DNA of 64,000 nt from Vombatus ursinus (GCF_900497805.2 NW_020954556.1:59203424-59267423), one strand, 5' to 3'. Positions 46,085-58,480 are shown, counted from the first letter of the stretch. A program made the numbers and translations. Notes: generated from the sequence alone by a model not told the origin.

Positions 46085-46965
46085 CTTTCCATTATTTCTT
46101 TTTTTAATTAATTTTATTTTCTTTAATCATCAAGCATTTTTTTCTTCTTCTCACCTCTCCCTCACCACAACTGAAAACAGAAAAGATACAAACAAAACAA
46201 TAGTAACAAATATGCATAATCAAGTAAAACCAATTCCTATACTGACCACATCCAAAAACATATATCACCATCTGTATATTAGTCCATCATCTTTCTGTTA
46301 TGAAATTGGCAATGTTCTTCATCATTGGTCCTCTGGAATCATGGTCGATCACTGTGTTGATCAAAGTTCTTGAGTCTTTCAAAACTGTTCATCTTTACAG
46401 TGTTGTTGTTATAGTATAAATTGCTCACCTAGTTCTGCTCATTTCATTTTACATCAGTTCACATAAGTCTTCTCATATTGCATTGAAACAATTCCTCTCA
46501 GTATTTCTTGCAGCACAATAGTAATTCATTCCATTTATGAACATAATATGTTCAGTCACTCCTCAGTTGATAGGTACCTCCTTAGGTTCCAGTTTTTTAC
46601 CCCTACAAAAGGGGCTGATGTAAATATTTTGCCCGTACAGGACCTTTCCCCCTTTCTTTGCTCTCTTTGGGATATAGGCCTAGTAGTGGTATTGCTCGGT
46701 CAAAGGGAATGCACAGTTTAATAGCTTTTTGGGCATAGCTCCAAATTACTTTCCAGAATGTCTAGACCAACAATGCACCAAGATCCTCATTTTCCTTCGG
46801 CTTCTCCAACACTTTTCATTTTTTTTGTCAACTTTGTCAATCTGATGAGCGTAAGTTGAGACCTCAGTGTTGCATTTCAGTAATTATTAGTGATTTGGAC
46901 CACTGGTTCATAGACATTGCTATAGACAATTTGTATTTCTTCTCTTAAGATACAAAGACTAGTTC
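46085..46965 (-). repeat. L1 LINE 3' end
   Basis: Antisense 3'UTR (ACAAATATGCATAATCAAGT; TCATTGGTCCTCTGGAATCA) then ORF2 (CACTCCTCAGTTGATAGGTA; GGTATTGCTCGGTCAAAGGG). 5'-truncated near 46965. Confidence 0.85.
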
Positions 46966-47325
46966 TTAAAGTGGTCAATCCAAGGCTTTTTGTGTAGGTT
47001 ACTGTCTTCACAGCAGATTTCCAGTGCGTTTTTGTCAATCCAAACAATTCTTCCCATTAGGTGGCTAGGAAAAAAAAAGCTAATTAGCTTGAAAGGGGAA
47101 GGCTAGGGAGCAGTTTCTTTGGTTGTATGTGATTATTGCTTTAAACATGGATTCATTATTGTAGAGCTGGATATCTCATCTGGATTGCAATAAAGTCAAT
47201 TGGGATATAAATGAACAAACAGTAAGTCACTGCCTCTCTGGCCCGGAGGTGTCTGTAACTTTACCTTTTACCTTTATCATCAGCTCAACATGTGTGTTCT
47301 ATGCTGCAGATGAATGTTCCTATAT
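46966..47325. other. Stretch with no recognised feature
   Basis: No repeat or gene was recognised in this 360-base gap. Confidence 0.4.
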
Positions 47326-47329
47326 ATCT

Positions 47330-47460
47330 TATCTCCTGATATTAGAATATGAACTCCTTATGGGCAGGGATTATCTATCTTTTTTTCTAATTGTACCATC
47401 CAGCACTTAGCGTAGTGCTTTGCACTTAGTTCTAAGCACCTCATTCATTGATTCTTCCTG
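47330..47460 (+). repeat. L2 3' end
   Basis: GAACTCCTTATGGGCAGGGA, CCAGCACTTAGCGTAGTGCT and a worn end at CTCATTCATTGATTC. Confidence 0.78.
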
Positions 47461-47469
47461 TTATAAGTC

Positions 47470-47870
47470 CTTAATGACAGTTAATTATTTTTTCTGTCTT
47501 CATCATCCTAGAATGAGGTATCCTTGCTTAGGATCCTCCTCAAATTTTTCAGCTTGGGTAAACATGCCTTTCTTGTCTTTATTAAACTGTATCTGGTCAG
47601 CAGGGCATGTTATGGTGACTCTCTGATTTTTAAACCCAAATGTGAAGCTTTATAATTCTTACTCTTAAAGTCAATTTCATTATATTTGGCCCATCATTAT
47701 AGATGATAAAGAAAATTTTGAATTGATTTTGACATCCAATGTTAGCTACCACCCTCTCAATTTAGGTCCTCTATAAATTCGATAAGCATACATCTGGGTC
47801 CTCATCCAAGTCATTGATAAAAATGATAAGTAAAATATGACTAATATGAAGAAGGAATATATATTTTATT
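47470..47870 (-). repeat. L3/CR1 LINE 3' region
   Basis: The antisense text TTGACATCCAATGTTAGCTA, AATTCGATAAGCATACATCT and CATCCAAGTCATTGATAAAAA follows the CR1-type 3' block that in other vertebrates reads 'tccaagtcattgataaa'. Confidence 0.8.
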
Positions 47871-48129
47871 CAGTCCTCACTAACTTTCAAACACTCCCCA
47901 TAAAGAGGAATAATGCACTACAGGAGGAACAATGTCTTTGCAGACTAAGACATCAAGAAGTCTGACAAGGTAACTATCTTATTAACTAATATTAATTAAT
48001 AGTAGATATCATTAATTCCTAGCTTGCCTATTCAGCACACTCACTCTTTCCTGCTCTCATTCCACCATTATGTGGCAACATGCAGCAGACCTCAATTCTT
48101 TCCACCCCTTTTGGGTCAGGGGAAGGTAT

Positions 48130-49680
48130 AGGAAAATGGAATCATCCTCTGCTTGGAGTGGCAGCATACTCTACCCAAGATGGAAAGGCAGTGCTCATCA
48201 AAAGAACTAAATGACAGAGGGTGCCAGGGCAGGGCTCAACAGTGCATGAGTGTGACGTTACACTAGACCTGAAGGGAGCGGGGACTGACATCCAGCTGAG
48301 GCCTCTTAGCTGTTCCCCCAGAGGTCATTTGGGGCAAGGGAAGGAGAAGAAGAAGATTAACACCACTGAAAAATTCAGGAGGAATAAAATTCACTTCAGA
48401 ACCTAAAGCACATGTAGCAGATAAGATATTAAATCAGGGAAGGGAAAGTGACTACCAAGATATATAAATAACTACAAACATTTTAAATAAATACTGTGAG
48501 GCAAAAAAATTGAACCTGATCAAACACAAGACCCCGTGTATTCTTAAAAGAGCATGGGTCCAAAGCAGGGCATACCTAAGTGGTTCAAGAGAGAAAAGAC
48601 CCTTGAAGAAAGAAGTTAAAATGAAATAAATGCATAATTTCTGGGCCTGTTCAGCTGAAATAATTAGCAGAATAGAAAAACTTAATTCTATGATGGTGAG
48701 TCTCTCCAAAGAAGTGAAAGATAGAATAACTGATTAAGAATTTGAATATACTTAAGTGAAGAAAAATGTGAAGATGAGAGGTAAAAAAGCAACGTTAAAA
48801 GAATACATGGTGTCTACAAAAGCAAAATACATTGGTTTTGAAGACAAGAACATATTGAGACAACTTAGGGATCATAACCCTCCTTGGGGAAAAAAAAAAG
48901 GCCCCAATCAAAAGAATACACAAATCACCTTGAGAAAACAGATAATCAAAAAAACAAAACAAAATGCTGCCATATCTAAGGCATGTAGTGGTTACATTGA
49001 ACAATTCCAATGACAGCAAATCCTGCAAGCCACCAGGAGATTTTCAAATATAAAGCCAAGGAAATGTGAATAACACAAGCCCAGAAGGGAATGGAATTAT
49101 ATATTCTCAAGAGCAAAGAAGCTCAAAATGATATGCCTTACAAGTGAAAAAAAAGGGACATCAAATAAAAAAGAGTTATTCGAAGCATTTGTACAAATAG
49201 AAAAGATTTGAGCAAATTATTCGACTTGCAAGCACCTCAAACAACAGTAACAATACAATGGTAAATGAATACAACTGCTAAAGAAAGCATAAATAACAAA
49301 ATAAATTATCCCATTTCTAGAGACTATTAAAAGAAAAAAAAACAGACTGGAAAGAAAAGAGATAACTATGGAATTAAAAAAAAGAAATAACAACACAGAC
49401 ATTTCTACGGTGGGATAATGCTTGCATCTTTACTATTTCTCACAGTAATTGGTACTTATAAGAGTGAAACATATTAGGAGAAAAAGGGGAGGTGTCGAGC
49501 TACAAGACCATCTCAAAGAAATTTTGTAGAAGAGGGAATTTAAAATTGGAACTTTAGCAGCTTTGATTCCACTGTGAACACTAAGACATTGAAGAAGGAA
49601 TAAATAAATACAAGGAGTATGAATCAAAGAAGAAAAGTTCAGAATAGGCAGAAAGAGAAGAGAATGAAGAGTCCACTCAA
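48130..49680 (+). repeat. Old L1, 5'UTR, ORF1 and spacer
   Basis: ORF1 text at 48800-49400 aligns with ORF1 of the long L1 at 26660-33025 read on its own strand: the GACAAGAACATATTGAGACA, GGGATCAT and GTAGTGGTTACATTGAACAA blocks occur in the same order. The spacer module follows at 49555-49670. ORF2 is absent. An 85-codon frame (48756-49013) is a remnant of ORF1. Confidence 0.68.
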
Positions 49681-49684
49681 GTCA

Positions 49685-49860
49685 AGAAGCATTTATTAAA
49701 CACTTACTGTGTACCAGACACTGTTCCAAGGTGGTAAGTACAAGCCAAAAGACAGTCCCCGTCCTCAAGGCATTTACATTGGAATGGAAGAAGATGAAGG
49801 GGACTGATATGGAGTAGGGAATGTACCTGTACTGGGGCATGGTGGTTAAATCAACAGAGT
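49685..49860 (-). repeat. L2-tailed repeat
   Basis: Antisense L2 tail AAGCATTTATTAAACACTTA, then CCGTCCTCAAGGCATTTACA. Beyond the usual L2 text it continues with GTACTGGGGCATGGTGG, which also appears after the L2 tail at 52690. Confidence 0.7.
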
Positions 49861-50059
49861 CAGAAGTGTAGATGGAAGAATAAAGAATATCTGGCCTCCT
49901 CAAAATGGAGGAACTCAACAGTGAAATGAGGGAGCTTTCATTGAAAGCTTTAGCACTATCTTTATATTCAAAAGGTCCAAAACTTGGGCCCCTTCCCATC
50001 TTTCCAGTGTTCTTAAACCTTACACCCCACTCACATACTCTATGATCTAGTGACATAGT

Positions 50060-50450
50060 CCTCTTTGCTATTCCTGGAACCAGACATTTTCTCTCCCTCC
50101 TCTGGACATTTACATTGACTGTCCTCCATGGCTAGAACACTGCCCCTCCTCATCTTTGCCTTTTAGCTTCTGGCTTCCTTCAATTCTCAACTTAAATTCC
50201 ATATTTTGTAAACAGCCTTTTCTCTCTTCCCCTTTATGCTAGTACCTTCTCTCTTTTTATTTCTCCAATTTATCTTGTATATAGCTTACTTGTACCTTGC
50301 TGTTTGCATGTTGTCTCTGTCATTAGACTTGAGGTATAACAAAGCAGGGTCTGTCTTATGCCTTTCTTTATATCTTCAATGATGAGTACAGTACCTGGCA
50401 CATAGTAGGCTCTTGATAAATGTTTATTGACTATCTGACTCCATTATGGA
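50060..50450 (+). repeat. L2 LINE 3' end
   Basis: One of the best L2 copies here: GCCTTTTAGCTTCTGGCTTC, TTGTATATAGCTTACTTGTA, GTTTGCATGTTGTCTCTGTC, and the tail TGATAAATGTTTATTGACTA. Confidence 0.9.
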
Positions 50451-50454
50451 GTCA

Positions 50455-50530
50455 AGTTAAACCAACAAGCATTTATTAAGGTCTTACTATGTGCCAGGCA
50501 TCATATTAAGCATTGAGAATAAAGTAAAGA
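50455..50530 (-). repeat. L2 3' tail
   Basis: AAGCATTTATTAAGGTCTTA, TATGTGCCAGGCATCA. It sits tail-to-tail with the L2 at 50060-50450. Confidence 0.75.
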
Positions 50531-50819
50531 AATCCTTTTTTAGAAAAAGGCTTAGAAAATGAAAACAAAACAAAACCGAAAACTAACAAGCAGAAGAAGT
50601 TGAAGGGAAGGAAGGAATTCTAATGAATGGTTTTTATTGATTTTTACCCCTCTTTTTCTTTTTATCTACTGAAAATACTTTTTGATATATGGAATGGTTG
50701 TCTGGGAATAACAAGGGGAGGGATACAGGGGAAATTAACTTGATATAAATACAAAATATATCAATAATACTTTTAATTTAATAATGATAAATAACACAAT
50801 TCCTAACCTCTTCCAAACA

Positions 50820-53460
50820 GATTCAGAAAATGGCCAACCCAAATGTTGATGGGGAAACTCAAGAAAAAGTTACAGTGAGACATGATCCTAGCCAAGGTCA
50901 ACAAGACCTTGAAAGAGAGATTTGTGGGCGCTGGAGAAGGGGCTTGGCCAAGAGCGAGCCATGAAGCACTCCAGAGCAAAGGAGAAGCCGTGAACCATGG
51001 CACAAGGAAATCCCATACTCACAACAGGGCAGTAACAGGAAACAGGTGCCAACTGATAGATTTGTCTCCCACCACCCAGTTCCAGATCAAGATCCAAGCT
51101 GTTACAAGGAGGGTACCTAAGGTTAGGAGTGACATTTTGGGAGAAGGAGTGGACATGATTCCTAGATAGTGTACTTAGAGAGAAATACTTTCAGAAGCAG
51201 GCAGGTACAATGTGGCTCTGACCCCAGGAGCAGCTAGCTGAGTCTGAGGGCTGCAGAAGAATAGCCAGGACTGGAATCCCAGACCAAAGAGGAGCCTAGA
51301 GAGCTGTCACTGTCAATCAGCAGAGCTTCTCGACTGGCTGAGGGTGTCTGAGTCCAACAGCAACCTACTTTGCTCAGACCCAAACCCAGCTCAGGAAATT
51401 ACAGAACTCAGATTGGGGGAATCAGACTACTTTGTGAACACTGATAGCTTGCCAGTCCCTGGTCTGTCCCTGAGATCCTAGAATAATACAACACCCAATA
51501 CCACAGCAATAGGACTAGCCCAGACATTCTCTCCAGAAGTGTGCAAAGCCCAGCTCTAACATCAAATTCTGTGTCAGGAAGTAGGCTAGAAGAATGAGCA
51601 AATGAAAAAGAATCCCATAGTGAAAAGCTATTATGTTGACGGGTTAACTCAAGACTCAAAACCAGGAGAAGAGGATGACTCAAAAACATCTACAAGTGAA
51701 GGTTCAAAGAAAAACACAAGTTGGACAAAAATTCTAGAATTCCTAGAAGTGATGAAGTAAGATTAAAAAAAAAAAGGAGTTAAAATATTTTTGTCAATGA
51801 AATGAGAGTGCTAGCAGAAAAAAAATGGAAGAGAAATGAGAACTATGGAAGAAAAACTGGAAAGGGAATTAACAGCCTAGAACAGGAGGTATAAAACCTT
51901 GTCCAAGTAACAAACTCCCTGAAAATTAAAATGGACCAAATAGAAACCAATGACTCCATGAAACAATAAGAAGTATTAAAACAAAGTCAAAAGACTGAAA
52001 AAAAAAGCAACAGAAGAAAGTGTTAGGTATCTCATAGCAGAAGCAAATGATCAAAAAACGGATTGAGGAGGAAAAAATTTTAAGTTTCATTGGACTACCT
52101 GAACACCATGACAAAAAAAGAACCTAGACAGCCATATTTAAAGAAATCACAAAATTGCTTAGATGTCTTAGAAACAGAGGGTAAAGTGAAAATAGAATCA
52201 AACAGTCATCTTCTGAAAGTAATTCCCAAATGAAAATGCCAAAGAACAACATAGCCCAAATCCAGAGCTTCCAAGTCAAAGGAAAAAAAAAAAACCAACT
52301 ACAAAAACTAAACACATCCAGAAGGAAAACATTCAGATTCTGAGGCGCCCCGGTCAGGGTCACAAATGATTTAGCAAACACCATTAGGAAAGAGTGGAGA
52401 GTCAGTTTTAAAAAAATCTAGAAGGCAAAAAACATAGACTTACTTCCAAGAATAACTTATCCAGCAAAACCGAATATAATCCTATAGAGAAAAAAAATGG
52501 ATTTTTAATGAATTAAAGGACTTCTAAGTATGCCTGATGAAAAGATCAGAACTGCATAGAAACTTTGAAATTCTAACACAGGAATAAAAAGAAACATAAA
52601 AAGGTAAATGTGAGCAAACAATTATAAGGAACTAAACAAGAACAAACCGTTGACATTTTACTATGAGGAGATGATACGTGTGTCCCCATACAATTCAATA
52701 AACATTTATTAAGCACCTCTGTTGTTCCCTGCACTGTGTAAAGTTCTGGGGAGACAATTAATAAAAAAAACAAACCACAGTCCCTGACCTCAATGAGCTT
52801 ACAGCTAAAAGGGGGACACAACACATAAAAAGAGGTAGAGAAGTGTAGGTGGTGGGGAAGGGAGAGGGGGACACCAGGATATACTTGGTGTGGGGGCATG
52901 TTCTATGGAGTTGAAAGTCAGGGCAGCAGACAAAAAGTGGAGTGAGCTGAGAGTCCAGTTTCTGCCCTCTGTAAAGGAAGGCGTTGGAAGGAGTTTGGTG
53001 CTCTGCTCTCCAACTCTCCAGTCAGAAGGGAGAGGGAATTAGCAGCATAGTGGTGAATTCTGTCGTCATGAAGAGTTATAGCAAGAGCCCAAGGAGAAAA
53101 AAGAGTGGGGACCACTTTTGTTATATCTTGATCTTAAGAGCAGAATGGAAAGATTGAGGAACTTTTGTGGGAGAGAGGAAAATGAAGCTTAGGGAAAATT
53201 ATCTCATAAAATTAGAGGGACACAAGTAGAAAAATATACAAATGAGGAGAAAGAATGAAGGGAGCAGCTGACATTTGAACTTCACTCTTACCTGAACCGA
53301 TTAAAAGAGGGAAGAATATACAGACAGCTGGGTACACAAAAACATTTCACTCTGTGGGGAAATACGAGGGAAATGAGAATTGAGAAGGGGGAATTAGAGG
53401 GAAGGTAAATTAAGGAAAGAATTAGTCCTAAACAAAACAAATTCTAAATAAGGATGTACA
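50820..53460 (+). mobile_element. L1/HAL1-type element without ORF2, invaded by an L2-tailed repeat
   Basis: A 5'UTR (50820-51700) matches the one at 21300-21990 on the other strand. ORF1 follows to about 52580: a coiled-coil part, then the ILSFIGLPEHHDKK motif (the L1 ORF1 RRM side) and LPRITYPAKPNIIL near the C-terminus, broken by stops. A purine-rich 3' part lies at 53115-53460. The gap between ORF1 and the 3' part holds only an L2-tailed repeat, so ORF2 is absent. Confidence 0.7.
52690..53110 (-). repeat. L2-tailed repeat inserted in the ORF2-less element
   Basis: Antisense tail AATAAACATTTATTAAGCAC, then GTCCCTGACCTCAATGAGCT. The unusual extension CTTGGTGTGGGGGCATG is shared with the copy at 49685. 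The rest, to about 53110, is unassigned. Confidence 0.65.
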
Positions 53461-53464
53461 AAAA

Positions 53465-53995
53465 TATTTATAGCTTTTGTTTTGAGGCAGCAGAGAATAG
53501 GAATCTGAAGGGGTGCTCATAAATTGGGTAATAGTTGAACAAGTTGGTGATAGAATACTATTGTACGTTAAGAAATAATGTAGGAGGTTTTTAAAGAAAA
53601 CTTAGAAGACTCACATAAACTGATGTGAAGTGAACAGAACCAGAAAAATAGAAAAATTTATACATTGACAACAATATGATAAAGACAAACAACTTTGGAA
53701 GAATTAGGAACTCTGATCAGAGTAATAACCAATCACAACTGCAGAAGATTAATGATGAAATATGCTACCTGCCTCCTGATAGAGAGAAGAAGGACTTAGA
53801 GTATAGAATGAGACTTTTTTTTTACATGACTGATGAGGAAATTTGTTTTACTTGCTTATACATGTTTGTAAAAAGGATTTTGTGTTCTCAGTTGGGGTGG
53901 GGCAAGGGGAAGGGATTGAGAGTAGGAAGGAGAGAAGGTAGATTTTTGCTGATTGAAAAGATATTTTTGATGAGATAATTTTAGAATGACTGGTT
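53465..53995 (+). repeat. L1 3' end
   Basis: ORF2 end (AAATTGGGTAATAGTTGAAC; AGAATACTATTGTACGTTAA) then 3'UTR (TTAATGATGAAATATGCTAC; CTGCCTCCTGATAGAGAG). It abuts the ORF2-less element and may be its original 3' terminus. Confidence 0.7.
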
Positions 53996-54129
53996 ATTGA
54001 TTGAGCCATTGAGCTCAATTGAGTCATTGATTAAGGTAGTTCTTAATAATCATCTCTTCTTTTTTCAAAATGTTCACTAGCCATAGTGAATAATTTAATT
54101 TTTTAAATTTTAATTTAATTTTTAAAAAT

Positions 54130-54480
54130 TAATGTAATTAAACTCTATTGAGTATAGACTTTTGCCAGGATTTGAAGCCAAGTTTATAGGTCTACAGTTT
54201 GCAGATTTCCATTCTCTTTTAATTTTAAATTATTAGAACAAAACTTGTCTTACATTAGTCCTATGCCATGTTTTCCAGTTTTCCACGAACTATCTTCTGC
54301 TTTGTCTTTTGGTACCTCTGGGTCTGCTGACTTGAACTCATGGAGGGAAAGCAGATGCTCTCTTTCTAATATGAGAACAGATTTTGATGGTGGTGGTAAT
54401 GTAATTCAAAATTCTGTCCTTCCATTCTTGGTAAGTAAAGTCTTAGGATAATTTCCATGTATCTGTCACTAGTAGCAAGG
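54130..54480 (-). repeat. L3/CR1 LINE fragment
   Basis: Antisense text AGGTCTACAGTTTGCAGATT, TGCCATGTTTTCCAGTTTTC and TGGGTCTGCTGACTTGAACT follows CR1-type ORF2 sequence where, in other copies, 'atctgggcctgctgacttgaac' is found. Confidence 0.65.
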
Positions 54481-55155
54481 AGGATACTGGTAATGGAAAG
54501 GAATTTTTTTCATCCAAACCCAAATAACAGGAAGGACTTGGGAAGGGGTTGCTGAACCAGAAGCAACACAATTCAAGAGGCAAGCTTAACATAGACTTTT
54601 TACTGATTAACTGGATGAGGCTACCATTCTGACCTACAAAAGAGAAGAAATAACTTTGACACTATGAGCTAGATATTTCCGAAGTGGAGAAAAGACCACA
54701 ATAGAATGTGTAATTCCATGGAGAACCAGAAGATGGTAGTTCAGTAGAGAAAATGGGCCAGTAGATGGCTTCTCAGTTCAGTTCAAAAAGTAGTTTGAAA
54801 GATATAGTAGCCCAGTCAGATCAAGAGACAGTGTCGGTAATAGCAGCTACAGAAGTATAAAGGGGCTCTGTTTAGTACATAATCTAAGCAACATGAATTA
54901 CCTTGGCTATATATACTTATTCTATTGGTTGTATGTGAATCTGTGGGGATAGTTTCCTTGTTATTTATCTTATATTCCATTTAATTAAATTTTTTTTTTG
55001 CACTGAATTCATGTCTTCTGGTTTGGTCTGATAAAAGAGAAACCTAAGTGTGGATTCATGAACTGTGGTTTTGAATAAGCATGCATGCTTTGAACCTGAG
55101 CTTAGCTTTTAACAACTCATGGTTAAGAGAGATTTGGGCTATCTGGTAACCTCAT
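54481..55155. other. Unassigned DNA, possibly an old repeat
   Basis: The segment 54709-54769 shares TGTAATTC(C/A)ATGGA, AGATGGT and AGATGGC with 57333-57408 in the same order. Nothing else was recognised. Confidence 0.35.
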
Positions 55156-55159
55156 TACT

Positions 55160-55995
55160 TATCTTGAATTACAACCCTTTATCAGTCATTTTTGTTCCAT
55201 GCTTTTCAGTTCAAAGATCATAATCATTGCCAGAGAAAACATGCAAAATCAAAGTTGAAAAATTCTTTCTACCAGTCCCCTTCTATTATCAAGTTTCTAC
55301 CCAGACTTTAGCAACTTTCCTATGCTTTTTTTTTGATCATCTTGCATTTACAGCCGTAATTTAAAAAACAAAGGATATGAAATTGTTTGGGGAACTGCCT
55401 CAATTGCCCCACCCCTTTCATATGGTCATGAGTTTTCTACATCCTCATTGGTTTCTTTTGACTGCTTGAATTTTTCTTCCTTATTGGAAATGTTTCTGTG
55501 TGAGAATTCAGAATTTAACACTTGAAAAATTCCCAAACCTCTTGGGTTTACTTCTTCTATAGAATTTTAGGCCATAAGATCTTACTTATTGTTTTTCTTT
55601 TAACCCTTTGAAGTAACTCTCACTAAAACTCAGATGCATGTCCGACTATACACAAATTTTCTCATTCTTAGTACCACAGATAGTAAGATAGAAGGGTCAC
55701 TTCCCCCAAAATTTCCATCATGTCTGCTTCAGCCATTAGCTGCTCACTACTGATCAGAATCAAGTCTAGAATAGCTTTACCTTTGGAAGAACAAAATTAT
55801 CATTAAGGCTGAATAAGATATTATTTATTAGTTCCTCTTTTTTTTTCTTCCTATCAGAGAGTTCCAGCAAAAACCCACCTAATTGAATGTCATTGTCACC
55901 CCCGTATTATACCTCCATGCAGTTTTTGTCCCTGAACTCTCTACTTAGTTCCTTCTCCTATTCACATGGTCTGTAGTATTCTCTTGAATAGTATT
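55160..55995 (-). repeat. L3/CR1 LINE, endonuclease-domain remnant
   Basis: On the - strand 55783-55693 reads PKVKAILDLILISSEQLMAE then ADMMEILGEV without a break. CR1 endonucleases have 'TLDLILTNDEKLL...LGCSDH' here. It is followed downstream by YGGDNDIQ-like text near 55880. The rest is broken by stops. Confidence 0.72.
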
Positions 55996-56164
55996 CCCCC
56001 AAATGTTCTCCACCACGCTTCTTAGATCTGGTTCTTCCATTGCTTTTTCTCCCACAAGTATATCTTCTTGATAGATTATTCTACTCTATTCCTCTCATAT
56101 TTTTGTTTCTTTTTTGAATAAAGCACATACCTTTCTAGATTCATATTCTAATCATGAGTATCAT

Positions 56165-56890
56165 CAACAATCAATCAATCAAAAAGCATTCCTTAAGTTT
56201 CTATTATATGCCAGACAAAGGGCTGGATATTGGTGATATAACTGGAGTGAATAAAACAATTTGTACTTAGAAGTAGCTTGCATTCTATCAGGGGAGAAAA
56301 CAATAACAACCCTCTCTCTCTCTCTTTCTCTGCCTCTCTCTGTCTCTGTCTCTCTCTAGAATAACTAAAAAAAGAAATATAACAACAGCTATACATATAC
56401 AGAGTAACTTTAAAGAGAAATATAAAATCATTTGGGAGTGGGGACACTATTAGGGGGATTATGAAAGGTTTCATGTAAAAGGTCATGCTTGAGCTGCATG
56501 TTGAAGAAAGGCATAAATTCATTTTATGACATGAAGTCAGTAGGGAGTAGATTCTAGGAATGGGGCATTGTGTATTTGAGAAACAGAGACAAAGCTAGTT
56601 TGGCTGGATTGAAGAGTGTGGTAAGGGGGATAATGTCCATGAGGCTGGAAGTAGTTTGAGAGCAAAGCTGAGAACAACTTTTAAGCTAAACAAAGTGGTT
56701 TGTATTTGGTCCTAGAAACAATAGGCAGCCGCTGGAGTTAATTGATTACAGGACTGACATGGTCAGTTTTGAACTTAAGGAAAATCATTTTGGTAGCTCT
56801 GTGGGGGATGGGCTGAAGTGGGAGGAGATTTGAGGCAGGGAACCCATTTAGGAAGCCTTGCAGTAGTCTCAGTGATGGAAGAGGAGGGAA
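56165..56890 (-). repeat. L2 LINE, long 3' part
   Basis: From the antisense tail AAAAAGCATTCCTTAAGTTT to AGCCTTGCAGTAGTCTCAG. Inner blocks are GAAAATCATTTTGGTAGCTC and ATTCTAGGAATGGGGCATT. A CT/CTGT run lies at 56308-56360. The 109-codon frame is worn L2. Confidence 0.82.
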
Positions 56891-57570
56891 TGAATACCAA
56901 GTTTCTCAAGGATACCTAAGAAGTTGAATTTGCCTTTTTGCAATAGGATCTCTAGTTCACCTTAATTGTCATTCATGTATTACCTTTGTGTATTGATATC
57001 TGGGGCCATGATTTTTTTTTTTTACTGGCTCCTTTCCTTTCATGAGAATGACTTGTTCCTACTGCTATTGGGACTACTACTTTCTATGACATCTAGCTTT
57101 GTGTGCGTGCATGTGTGTGTATACATAATCTACATGGGTAGATACACATATATACATACACACATACACACATATATATTAAACCTATCATTTTTGTCTA
57201 TCTGTCTATACAATTTTATCCCTTACGTCTCTTTCAGTTTGAAGCCTGGAGCCTAACAGATGTAATCCAGAGGGCTTAAAACTGAAAAGAGTTGGAGACA
57301 TTTCTCTGTGGGCAAAAAGTTTACATAGCATCTGTAATTCAATGGAAAACTAGGAGATGGTGACAGCTTAGCAGATGAACACATGACAGTATTTAAACAG
57401 CAGATGGCAGGGCAAGAGAGATGACCTGCAACCGCGGCTATCGACTTTTAGCCCATCAGGGAAAGCAGCCCAGCGGTGGACATCACCACGTCACTAGATG
57501 GGTGCACGATATCAAGAGCAGTTATGGAGAGGGGTTCTGGCTAGGCTGAAGACCAAGAAGAATATGTGGG
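56891..57570. other. Unassigned DNA with (TG/CA/TA) patches
   Basis: Alternating purine-pyrimidine patches lie at 57100-57180. The rest holds the unknown motif at 57333-57408. No gene was seen. Confidence 0.4.
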
Positions 57571-57574
57571 TATG

Positions 57575-57684
57575 GATAAATATATATATATATATACACA
57601 CAATATGTAGACATTTTCATATATGTGAACGTATATGTATGTGTGTAGAGAGGAGGGAGAGAGAGAGGCAGAGAGAGAGAGACA

Positions 57685-57716
<32 letters not shown>

Positions 57717-57720
57717 CTGG
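57575..57720. repeat. (TA)n and (GA/GAGACA)n microsatellites
   Basis: A TA run at 57579-57596 and a GA-rich run at 57647-57717 with GAGACAGAGA units. The 78-codon frame is an Arg-Glu repeat reading. Confidence 0.95.
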
Positions 57721-57769
57721 CTGTATGCCAGTAAGGCACTTAATAAATTCTAGTTGACTTGATTTGCCA

Positions 57770-58480
57770 CATATATACGTGAATTGTGGCTTCTTTCAGA
57801 TTTGGACAATTTTATTTTTGGAAAAGCATAGAAAAATGGGCAGTTCTAAGAGAACCTCTGAGAAAGCAGCCTCTCAGGAAAGTACTTTCTGAATGCAAAG
57901 TTGGGGAAAGTGTCTTGTTTCTTATCAACTAATTTATGTATAAACTATTAGGGGAGGTTTTAGGTTGATAGCTGGGAAACTCAAATATAACCTTTTGGGG
58001 TTAGTTGCATATTCTCCATTTGTGGCATGTGGAGCAGAAATGCGAGTGTTGGTTTTTCATCTAAGACAGAGGTGAATCACTTCACTTCACACAAGAAGAG
58101 TCTATGCAGAGCCAAGAGAGGCAGTGACCAGAGAAACCAGAGCAGAGAATAGAAGCAGAAACGCCAGAAGAAGTGAAGCAGAGAAAAGAAGGAACTGATT
58201 CTGTCCCCTGATGCTCAAGGAGAGCTGAGCTCAGCCAAATCCATCTGGGCAAAGAGCTCAGAACTGATATCTCACACTCCTCTTTGAAAGGAGCCAAGCC
58301 TAACCCAATCTAGCTGAGTGATTATCTGACAGAAAAGCAGAGAAAAGCTGAATAAGTAAATCATTTTAGATTATATTGTTATTTTTGTTTTATCAGTTTT
58401 TCCTATTTATGAGCAATTAATATTTCTTAAATTATTTAGGTTTATCTTTACGTAAACAGTGGTTTATAGTATATCTATAG
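57770..58480. other. Unassigned DNA
   Basis: AGCAGAGAA-type words recur at 58135-58190 and 58335-58350. No family was recognised and no gene was seen. Confidence 0.35.

Noticed and set aside
57498-57734. Arg-Glu rich open frame
   Set aside because: It is the translation of a GA microsatellite.
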